From: DATJQA01 sp038057515 | Lineage (GTDB): Bacteria; Patescibacteriota; Minisyncoccia; UBA6257; 2-01-FULL-56-20 | Direction of reading: 5' to 3' | DNA length: 10,665 bases | Assembly (NCBI GenBank): GCA_038057515.1 | Contig: JBBUDB010000051.1 | Coordinates: 1 to 10,665, forward strand | In this document: piece by piece, positions 5,514 to 10,665 of the stretch | Layout of the letters: each line of letters begins with the position of its first letter | How positions within the stretch are numbered: position 1 is the stretch's first letter | The notes under the pieces: model-generated | Told to the model about the DNA's origin: nothing | Seen by the model: only the letters and a program-made list of their open reading frames with translations | The model's database searches: none | Made by a program: the position numbers and the translations under genes

Positions 5514-6824
5514 TTAACCCTTGGCGCGGCGCTTGATTTCCTCGACCAGCTTACTCAAGGGCACGCTTTCTTGCAAGCTACTCTTCAAATTCCGGATAAT
5601 AATGCTTTCCTCGAAGATTTCCCTCTGGCCGAAGATGAGCGCGAGTTCTATCCCATCCTTGTCGGCGCTTTTGAGCTGGGCCCGGAGCGAATCCCGGCCG
5701 AGCGCCTCGCCGACAGCGATACCGGCCGACCGAAGGTTTTCGATTATCCGCAAGGACTTCTTTTTGGCCATGTCGCCCACGTGGATGAAGAACACCTTCT
5801 TCGCCGTCTTCGCCGGTAACTTCACTTCTTGGGCCTTCATCACGGCCACGAGCCGTTCAATGCTCGTCGCGCCACCGACTGCCGGCGTAAGGCGCCCGCC
5901 CAAAAGCTCCATCAGATAGTCGTAACGGCCTCCGCCCAGAATGGCACCGACCTCCTTGCCGTCGCCTTCGACAAAAATCTCGAAAACGGTGCGGCTGTAA
6001 TAATCGAGGCCGCGAACAAGCTGGTTGTCCAAGCCGTAGGAAATCCCCAGTTCCTCAAGATATTCGAGAACGCTCTTGAGGTGCGTGCTACAGGTAACGC
6101 ACAGTTTGTCAAAGAAGTTCGGGGCTCTGCCCTTCAACTCCTGGCACTCCGGTTTCTTGCAGTCCAAAAGACGCAAGGGATTGGTCTTTATCCGCCCGGC
6201 GCAATCGGCGCAAAGTTTTTTCTCCTGGTCCCGGTAGGCATTCTGGATCTGACGCTTATAAATCGGCCGACAGACGCGGCAACCGATGGAATTTATCTTT
6301 AAGCCCGTGTTTTTTATCTTCAATTCTTCGATAAGACGCGTGAAGACAAGAATGACCTGGGCGTCGTAAATCGGATCGTTCACGCCGCCGATGACCTCGA
6401 GACCGATCTGATCAAACTGACGAAAGCGGCCGGCTTGAGGATTCTCATGGCGGAACATCGGCCCCTCATACCAGAGCTTCTGCGGCTGAGCGCCCCGGCC
6501 AAGATGATGCTGGAGATAAGCGCGCGCGACAGGCGCCGTACCCTCGGGCCGAAGCGCCAGCACATCACCGCCCTTCGTCCTGACGATGTACATTTCTTTC
6601 TCGACCATGTCGGTCTCCTCGCCAATGCCTTTCTTGAAAAGAGTCGCCTGCTCCAGAATCGGGGTCTCAATGCGGCGGAAGCCGTAAAAATCGGCGAGGG
6701 TTTGCGCGGTGCGACGAACGCGATCCCACCATAGTTCGTCCCCCGGCAAAACGTCGTGCATCCCTCGCGGCGTCTGAAAGGTCTTCGGCGCCGGCTCTTT
6801 GGTGTTTTTGGGTTTTGTCGTCAC
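5514..6824 (-). CDS. hisS: Histidyl-tRNA synthetase
   Basis: HisRS charges tRNA-His with histidine using ATP. From GTG at 6824 the protein is 436 aa, normal for bacterial HisRS. The class II catalytic core shows RGMHDVLP (20-27), motif 2 FRHENPQAGRFRQFDQ (124-139), the histidine-specific block LVRGLDYYSRTVFE (269-282) and a motif 3 of the form AVGGATSIERL (315-325). An anticodon-binding domain follows (about 343-432). The insertion region holds eight cysteines as Cys182/185, 205/208, 222/227 and 242/245, which suggests one or more zinc knots; similar cysteine patterns are known in some bacterial HisRS. The start is inferred: the frame is open far into lepB, but this GTG is the only candidate leaving a normal N-terminus, 28 nt after the lepB stop. 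No Shine-Dalgarno site is seen. The HIT gene follows after 4 nt. Confidence 0.95.
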   Translation of the reverse strand: MTTKPKNTKEPAPKTFQTPRGMHDVLPGDELWWDRVRRTAQTLADFYGFRRIETPILEQATLFKKGIGEETDMVEKEMYIVRTKGGDVLALRPEGTAPVARAYLQHHLGRGAQPQKLWYEGPMFRHENPQAGRFRQFDQIGLEVIGGVNDPIYDAQVILVFTRLIEELKIKNTGLKINSIGCRVCRPIYKRQIQNAYRDQEKKLCADCAGRIKTNPLRLLDCKKPECQELKGRAPNFFDKLCVTCSTHLKSVLEYLEELGISYGLDNQLVRGLDYYSRTVFEIFVEGDGKEVGAILGGGRYDYLMELLGGRLTPAVGGATSIERLVAVMKAQEVKLPAKTAKKVFFIHVGDMAKKKSLRIIENLRSAGIAVGEALGRDSLRAQLKSADKDGIELALIFGQREIFEESIIIRNLKSSLQESVPLSKLVEEIKRRAKG

Positions 6825-6852
6825 GGTAATGAATATGGCGGGGGGCGACTTA

Positions 6853-7425
6853 TTAGTATTGGGGGGCGGCAAAAACGGTGAAGCCCGTCGGCGGCCAGAG
6901 CCGCAAGCGAACCATGCCGATGACCTCCTTGGCCCGAAGAACGCCCCAGTCGCGGGAATCGAAGCTATAGGAACGATTGTCGCCCAGAACGAGATACTCT
7001 CCGCTCTGAAGCGTAAACTCACTCTGGCCGCCAGGCCGGATAACGGTCGGCGTTCCCGGAGGCAAGTACCGCTCGTCCAGAACGAAGCCCTTGGGATTCT
7101 CGCTGTTTACGATCATCACCTTATCGTCCTTGATCGAGACGCGCTCGCCCGGCAGTCCGATGACGCGCTTGATAAAATAGGTGCCCTCGTCTTTGGGATA
7201 GTGAAAAACCACCACCTCACCGCGCGAAGCGCCGCGGAAGTAGTAGCTCAACTCGTCGACCAGAAGATAATCACCGTTCGAGAAGCTCGGCACCATGCTT
7301 GCGCCGGAGACGAGGAATGGTTGGACGAGAAAGGCCCGAATGAGGAACACCGCCCCGATGGCCACGAGGGCGACCTCGACCACCTCGAGGACTGACATAA
7401 GGAATTGCCGCATAGTACGACCCAT
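6853..7425 (-). CDS. lepB: Signal peptidase I
   Basis: This membrane-bound Ser-Lys protease removes signal peptides from exported proteins. From ATG at 7425 it is 190 aa, the compact form with one N-terminal membrane segment (about 13-38). Box B is SGASMVP with catalytic Ser43. Box D is YFIKRVIGLPGE with catalytic Lys86. Box E is LGDNRSYSFDSRDWG (147-161). Other in-frame starts are TTG at 7452 and ATG at 7413; the 7425 ATG is chosen because it leaves a short positive N-terminus before the membrane segment. It is the first gene of the minus-strand operon, divergent from pth. The plus-strand pth promoter overlaps its first codons. No convincing minus-strand promoter was recognised. Confidence 0.95.
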   Translation of the reverse strand: MGRTMRQFLMSVLEVVEVALVAIGAVFLIRAFLVQPFLVSGASMVPSFSNGDYLLVDELSYYFRGASRGEVVVFHYPKDEGTYFIKRVIGLPGERVSIKDDKVMIVNSENPKGFVLDERYLPPGTPTVIRPGGQSEFTLQSGEYLVLGDNRSYSFDSRDWGVLRAKEVIGMVRLRLWPPTGFTVFAAPQY

Positions 7426-7433
7426 TCTATAAT
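7405..7433 (+). promoter_or_regulatory. Sigma70-type promoter for pth
   Basis: TTGCCG (7405-7410) and a consensus TATAAT (7428-7433) are separated by exactly 17 bp. Transcription should start near 7440, giving a leader of about 46 nt before the pth ATG at 7486. The whole element overlaps the start of lepB on the opposite strand, including its ATG at 7423-7425. Expression of the two genes may therefore interfere. Confidence 0.7.
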
Positions 7434-7485
7434 GAAAGAGCGGCGAATTCAAGACGCGTGAAACCAGCGGTTTTTAATAAAAACG

Positions 7486-8103
7486 ATGAACTCTAGCCCG
7501 GAAACAAATACCATAAAACTCATTTTTGGGCTGGGCAACCCCGGGGAAGAGTACAAAGCCACCTACCATAACGCCGGCTTCCTGGCCCTGGATTGGATCG
7601 TTCGGCAAAGAGGTGCCGCCGCCCCCTGGCGACGCCGCAAACGATACGACGAAACGCGGCTCGAAAATTTCGTTCTCGCAAAATCACGCTCTTTCATGAA
7701 TGAGTCGGGGGGCGCCGTCCGGGAGGCCTTAAAGACGCTTTCTCTTCCACCCCCGGCGCTTCTCCTTATCCACGATGACAGCGACCTCGCGCTTGGCGAG
7801 GCGCGTTTCTCATTCGGTCGGGGGGCGGCCGGCCACCAAGGCGTGCAATCTGTCATCGACCACCTCGGGACCTCCGACTTCTGGCGCCTGCGTCTCGGAA
7901 TACGACCGAAAGCGAAAATCGACGGCGTGGGCTTGCCCGCCGACCCGTCCTCCGCAGCTTCAGCGAAGGAGGAGGCTCGTAGAGCGAAGGCGGGTGATTT
8001 CGTGCTCCGGCCGATGAGCGAAGATGAGCGCGCCGCGCTCTACGGCGCCTTGGGAGGCGCCATCGTAAAGTTGACGGAGAACGTCACGCCACCGGGCGCC
8101 TGA
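7486..8103 (+). CDS. pth: Peptidyl-tRNA hydrolase with in-frame palindromic insert
   Basis: Pth releases peptides from peptidyl-tRNA that drops off ribosomes. The 205-aa protein has the family core: FGLGNPGEEYKATYHNAGF (14-32) with Asn18 and catalytic His28, SFMNESG (69-75) with Asn72, HDDSDLALG (96-104) with Asp97, and GRGAAGHQG (111-119). The last block normally reads GHNG, so the usual tRNA-contacting Asn (E. coli Asn114) is Gln118 here. After RLRLGI a stretch of about 22 residues (149-170, Ala/Glu/Lys-rich) interrupts the normal run into DFVLRPMS. It is encoded by a palindromic DNA element and keeps the frame. A TATAAT promoter lies upstream; no Shine-Dalgarno site is visible. The gene is flanked on both sides by minus-strand genes and its last 64 bp overlap the pilM/pilN-like gene tail to tail. 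Confidence 0.93.
   Translation: MNSSPETNTIKLIFGLGNPGEEYKATYHNAGFLALDWIVRQRGAAAPWRRRKRYDETRLENFVLAKSRSFMNESGGAVREALKTLSLPPPALLLIHDDSDLALGEARFSFGRGAAGHQGVQSVIDHLGTSDFWRLRLGIRPKAKIDGVGLPADPSSAASAKEEARRAKAGDFVLRPMSEDERAALYGALGGAIVKLTENVTPPGA
7935..7994. repeat. Palindromic element inserted in the pth coding sequence
   Basis: About 60 bp form nested inverted repeats. The outer arms are CCCGCC (7936-7941) and GGCGGG (7989-7994); the inner arms are TCCTCC (7948-7953) and GGAGGA (7968-7973). AGCGAAGG also occurs twice directly (7963-7970 and 7983-7990). The element is in frame and translates to an Ala/Lys/Glu/Arg-rich segment absent from ordinary Pth. From memory, similar CCCGCC...GGCGGG dispersed repeats occur in Parcubacteria genomes; this could not be checked here. 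The closest known analogy is the Rickettsia palindromic elements that sit in frame inside genes. Confidence 0.75.
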
Positions 8104-9563
8104 ACTATCCCGGAGAGCGGAACATCGACGCCCCGGAGCTCCTGGTCTCCGTCCAGAATCTTCTGGAACTTGATCACTTGATCTTGCCCCGCCGCCCGAG
8201 CGTGGATCGTTATGGGCTCGCGCGGCGACCGGAAGATAAAGCGGTCGAGTATCACGCCATTTTGGACCATAATGCCGAAAATTCTATTTGCGAGATCGAT
8301 CTGCGGATTACCGATCGCCCGAATGGCGGTGATGAAATCCACCGACCGATTGAAATCTTTCACCCGGTTGCGGATATCGTTGATCTGCTCGCTTTGATTG
8401 CTGCCAAGATTGCTCGCCCGCAATTGGCCGTCGAGCGAATCCCTCGTCCGGCTCAAGATAACATTGCTGCCGATGAAGGCCGCGACGAGAACAATAAGCG
8501 ACGAGGGAATGACCAGGCGCCAGAAACGACCGAAATCCATAATCTGATGTCGCCGGAACTCATCTTGAGCGGAAACGCCGAGCAAACTGATGTCACGGTC
8601 CTCCCAGCGCGGGATGAGACCGCGGAGACCGCTTCCCAAAGACACGAACCAATCAGGAGTGAGATCTGCGGAGGCCCGAAGAACAAGAGGCGTGACGGGA
8701 ACGGCGGTGGCGCTCTTCGTAGCGGCCTGAATCTCGTCGGCGAGGGCGGTGGCCGCAACGAAAATTCCCGCCAGAGCATCGGACCAGTGACTGCTGTAAA
8801 AGTTAAGAACCTGATTTAAGCTGCGCACGACCACGGCTCGAAACTCATCGGTGGTCATTGATTCGTCCGGACCGGTGACATCCTTCCAGGCGGTAAAATA
8901 CTGAAAATAGAGCTGGCCCCGGCGGACAACAATAAATTCGAGGCCGCTCGGATCGAGATTCACCAAGAGATACGACCTACTCCGATCCACGCCCGCGCCA
9001 AGCTCACGGACGAGTCGGGAAAGCGAAAGAGCCCGGGATTCGATCGAGTACGGCGCGAACCCGGCCGCGACGAGCGCCCGACGGATGCCATCGACGACGC
9101 CGCGGTTGATGAAAGCCGAGAGAATTTCAAGGCGAACGGAGCTCTGATCCTGGCCAACGAGCTGCCAGCCCGAGTATGTTTCCGAGGCCGCGTTCGGCGA
9201 AACCATCTGGATATTGAGCTGAATGGCTTTTTTCAGATTTTCCCCCTCGATCATCGGCAAACTGAAAACCTGCGTGTATATGTTGATCGAGCTTAGCGAA
9301 ACGACGACATTGAGGTGGGTGCGATGATCGCGCGGACCGAGAATTTGCGCTCTTAAGGCGCGCAAGGCTTCGGTGAACTCATCGAAGTTCGCTATCTCGC
9401 CGCCTACGATAAGACCCTGCGGCAATCTCAAGCTAGCCGTCCGCCAGACGCCGTCCCGAAAGGCGGTATAGTGGAGGGCCGTGTCGCTCACTTCGAGTCC
9501 GCCGATCGCGGAGCGCACTCGGAGGAATGTTAGAATCTTGTTTAAAATTCCGCTTAAGTTCAT
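8040..9563 (-). CDS. PilM-PilN fusion (GspL-like) pilus platform protein
   Basis: This is a probable inner-membrane assembly platform component of a type IV pilus or related system. The 507-aa protein has three parts. Residues 15-335 resemble the actin-fold PilM, including SLGSGLRGLIPR (308-319). A membrane segment spans about 348-370. The outer part (371-507) has a short coiled-coil-like stretch and a PilN-like alpha/beta domain. In most bacteria PilM and PilN are separate; the same order in one chain is found in GspL. The ATP-site loops are degenerate: GLEVSDTALHY (22-32) lacks the usual DxG, and LLVNLDPSGLEF (199-210) replaces the DIGxxxT pattern. Nucleotide binding is therefore doubtful, again as in GspL. 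The ATG overlaps the stop of the upstream PilX-like gene in an ATGA junction. The 3' end overlaps pth by 64 bp, and no terminator was found. Confidence 0.8.
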   Translation of the reverse strand: MNLSGILNKILTFLRVRSAIGGLEVSDTALHYTAFRDGVWRTASLRLPQGLIVGGEIANFDEFTEALRALRAQILGPRDHRTHLNVVVSLSSINIYTQVFSLPMIEGENLKKAIQLNIQMVSPNAASETYSGWQLVGQDQSSVRLEILSAFINRGVVDGIRRALVAAGFAPYSIESRALSLSRLVRELGAGVDRSRSYLLVNLDPSGLEFIVVRRGQLYFQYFTAWKDVTGPDESMTTDEFRAVVVRSLNQVLNFYSSHWSDALAGIFVAATALADEIQAATKSATAVPVTPLVLRASADLTPDWFVSLGSGLRGLIPRWEDRDISLLGVSAQDEFRRHQIMDFGRFWRLVIPSSLIVLVAAFIGSNVILSRTRDSLDGQLRASNLGSNQSEQINDIRNRVKDFNRSVDFITAIRAIGNPQIDLANRIFGIMVQNGVILDRFIFRSPREPITIHARAAGQDQVIKFQKILDGDQELRGVDVPLSGIVQAPGGVTFSVNFTMAPPKAP

Positions 9564-10036
9564 AGGAAGTCCCAGGCAAGAATGCTGAACGCCCCCGTCG
9601 ACGAAACAATCGAAACCACCACGCGAACGCTGCGTTCGTAACCCAAAACCTGGGCGGTCGACATGATGACGGTCGAGGTGGTCGAGGTGGTCATGCTGAC
9701 GGTCGCGGTGTACGAATCAATGGGCACGCTGAAACTAGAGGAGGCGTATGTCGCGTCGCGGGCGATGCGGAGAATGGCATCATTCGCGCCCGCCGAGGCC
9801 GCGGCGAGCGCCCGATTGGAGGCCTGATACCCGCTACTCGAGCTGATGAAGCTAACGATAATAAATGCCAAACTAAGAGAGGCGAAAACGATGATACCGC
9901 CGATGATAAATACCATCGATAATGCCGCTTGTCCTTCATAGCCTCGCCTTGTCCTCCGAAACCTCGCGTGAAGGACGGGGCGAAGGAGGGTCTGCCGGGC
10001 ATCAACGCGGCGAGGGCCTTGAGAAAAAATAAGCAT
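9560..10036 (-). CDS. PilX-like / minor-pilin-like single-pass membrane protein
   Basis: The 158-aa protein from ATG at 10036 has a basic N-terminal stretch (about residues 9-32), then GYEGQAALSMVFIIGG leading into one hydrophobic helix (about 39-65). The helix is followed by SNRALAAASAGANDAILRIARD (73-94), the kind of 'A-A-x-A-G-x-x-A' helix seen after the membrane segment in PilX-type minor pilins, and a Thr/Ser-rich beta-type tail. There is no classic Glu+5 prepilin motif, though the G-Q at 35-36 could be an atypical cleavage point. It is translationally coupled to the downstream PilM-PilN fusion (4-nt overlap), which supports a pilus role. GGAGGG lies 3 nt before the ATG and directly follows a TATAAT. 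A longer frame from 10096 overlaps the upstream gene and is rejected. Confidence 0.65.
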   Translation of the reverse strand: MLIFSQGPRRVDARQTLLRPVLHARFRRTRRGYEGQAALSMVFIIGGIIVFASLSLAFIIVSFISSSSGYQASNRALAAASAGANDAILRIARDATYASSSFSVPIDSYTATVSMTTSTTSTVIMSTAQVLGYERSVRVVVSIVSSTGAFSILAWDFL

Positions 10037-10039
10037 CTT

Positions 10040-10051
10040 CCCTCCATTATA
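10040..10051 (-). promoter_or_regulatory. TATAAT box abutting GGAGGG before the PilX-like gene
   Basis: Read on the minus strand, TATAAT (10051-10046) runs straight into GGAGGG (10045-10040), 3 nt before the ATG at 10036. As a -10 box it would start transcription about 3 nt before the ATG and leave the Shine-Dalgarno sequence out of the message. As a ribosome site it needs a message from further upstream. No good -35 hexamer was seen 16-18 bp upstream, so the ribosome-site reading is slightly favoured. Confidence 0.45.
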
Positions 10052-10070
10052 GCGCACTTCACGCCATATC

Positions 10071-10665
10071 CTATGGACTCCAGCCGACAATAACATCGTC
10101 GATCCTCGGCGAGGCGGTTTGGGCCAGGTTCGAGGTCAGGGTCACTCGGTAGCGGAAATAGCGCTGATTGTTGTGGAGCGTATATTCGATGGACATCGGC
10201 TGTCCCGGCACGGCCGAGGCGTAGTAGTCGTTCGCCGTGCCAGCCGGGCCCTTAAAGTTCCACGGGCCGGAAGACGCGTTCGCTGTGGCGAACTGAAATT
10301 GCGCGAGCGTCCCCACGGGATACGACCCCTGCCACATCAGATAGTTGAACTGGGCGCCATTCGCCTCGCCGGTATCGAAGGTCGTCGAGTCGAGCGTAGC
10401 CGAGGTCGAGGTGGCGACCCAGCTTGTCTTCACTTTGTAGTTTGAAGTGACACAAAGGCCCGGATCACCACAGTTAAAGCTGATCCAACCGAGAATGTCG
10501 TTCCAGGCATATTGGCTGAAATCCCCCGTCGCCGGATCAATAAGGACCCTGTAATTTACGCTTAGGGGGCAATCAGCCGTCGAGGTCGAGGCGCTACCGC
10601 AAAAGCTTATCCAACCGTAAGTATCGTTCCAGGCCCAACCGGAAAGATTGCCCACGCCGTCGTTC
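10071..10665 (-). CDS. Secreted protein with AWND..GWISF repeats, 5'-truncated by window edge
   Basis: About 197 residues of the C-terminal part are visible; the frame is open through the right edge, so the GTG at 10655 is not a convincing start. Two copies of a repeat are seen: SGWAWNDTYGWISFCG..C.LSVNYRV and SQYAWNDILGWISFNCG..CVTSNYKV. They are spaced about 40 residues apart, each with a cysteine pair that could form a disulfide. A Thr/Ser-rich linker (about WVATSTSATLDSTT) follows, then a beta-rich C-terminal domain of about 105 residues ending YFRYRVTLTSN...SPRIDDVIVGWSP. Such repeats are familiar from predicted secreted or surface proteins of Patescibacteria; their function is unknown. 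It ends 34 nt before the PilX-like gene, on the same strand, suggesting co-transcription with the pilus genes. The signal peptide, if any, lies outside the window. Confidence 0.75.
   Translation of the reverse strand, partial: NDGVGNLSGWAWNDTYGWISFCGSASTSTADCPLSVNYRVLIDPATGDFSQYAWNDILGWISFNCGDPGLCVTSNYKVKTSWVATSTSATLDSTTFDTGEANGAQFNYLMWQGSYPVGTLAQFQFATANASSGPWNFKGPAGTANDYYASAVPGQPMSIEYTLHNNQRYFRYRVTLTSNLAQTASPRIDDVIVGWSP

Noticed and set aside
6825..7022. Extension of hisS upstream of the GTG at 6824
   Set aside because: It mostly overlaps lepB in another frame and gives a sequence unlike any HisRS N-terminus; 19 residues before RGMHDVLP from the GTG is normal.
6799..7395. 198-codon plus-strand open frame opposite lepB and the start of hisS
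   Set aside because: Antisense shadow; both minus-strand genes carry full catalytic motifs and the plus-strand translation looks like low-complexity shadow sequence.
7470..7484. Small inverted repeat GTTTTT-AAT-AAAAAC before the pth ATG
   Set aside because: All A-T except one pair, with a 3-nt loop; too weak to call a hairpin or operator.
7426..7486. Minus-strand promoter for lepB (TTGAAT with TATAGA, or TATTAA further up)
   Set aside because: The TTGAAT-TATAGA spacing is only 15 bp and would place the transcript start inside the gene; no good -35 fits TATTAA.
8178..8819. 213-codon plus-strand open frame opposite the PilM-PilN fusion
   Set aside because: Charged, motif-free translation antisense to a gene with coherent domains and a coupled start.
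9665..9700. Repeated GTCGAGGTG units as a DNA repeat element
   Set aside because: They encode a Thr/Ser tract (TTSTTSTV); similar GTCGAGGT runs elsewhere also encode Thr/Ser linkers, so this is low-complexity coding sequence.
1..10665. tRNA, rRNA, CRISPR array, insertion sequence or prophage genes
   Set aside because: Looked for by eye on both strands; no tRNA-like cloverleaf, regularly spaced repeats, transposase motifs or terminal repeats were found.

Overview
The window most resembles a fragment from a Patescibacteria (Candidate Phyla Radiation) genome, probably Parcubacteria-like. The basis is family knowledge plus gene content: a type IV prepilin ending in a LamG/concanavalin-like domain, a secreted protein with AWND..GWISF repeats, a PilM-PilN fusion, a bS21 with a basic C-terminal tail, and many starts without a Shine-Dalgarno site. 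TGA is used as a stop (yqeY, the PilX-like gene and pth), so the recoded Gracilibacteria/Absconditabacteria code does not apply. Core genes are GC-rich, about 60-67% in the stretches counted by hand. No 16S rRNA or other decisive marker is present, so the phylum assignment is an inference.

Layout, left to right. (1) 53-1273 (+): LamG-tipped prepilin. (2) 1274-1463: the only sizeable intergenic gap (190 bases), holding a 36-bp near-perfect palindrome and a strong bidirectional terminator. (3) 1464-7425 (-): a tightly packed run read right to left as lepB, hisS, a HIT hydrolase, rpsU, yqeY, ybeY, ftsA and ftsZ. Most gaps are 4-28 nt and one pair overlaps by 4 nt. The exception is the 78-nt ybeY-ftsA gap, which holds a textbook intrinsic terminator or attenuator 18 nt before the ftsA start. 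(4) 7486-8103 (+): pth, alone on its strand, with a good sigma70-type promoter inside the 5' end of lepB and a palindromic insert within its coding sequence. (5) 8040-10665 (-): a surface/pilus cluster read right to left as a GWISF-repeat secreted protein (cut by the window edge), a PilX-like single-pass protein and a PilM-PilN/GspL-like fusion. The fusion gene overlaps the 3' end of pth tail to tail by 64 bp.

How the genes work together. The central block joins protein export (LepB), tRNA charging (HisRS), ribosome function (bS21, YbeY), a possible tRNA-amidation-related protein (YqeY) and the division core (FtsA and FtsZ, the latter with an intact C-terminal FtsA-binding peptide). The flanking genes supply type IV pilus parts: a pilin, a minor-pilin-like protein and the inner-membrane platform. 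LepB is a general signal peptidase and could process exported proteins such as the GWISF protein; prepilins need a separate peptidase (PilD) that is not in this window. The most unusual signals are the in-frame palindromic insert in pth, the mosaic base composition of the pilin, the hairpin in front of ftsA and the convergent pth/pilMN overlap. No rRNA, tRNA, CRISPR array, transposase or prophage gene was seen, and no stretch over 300 bases lacks a gene.
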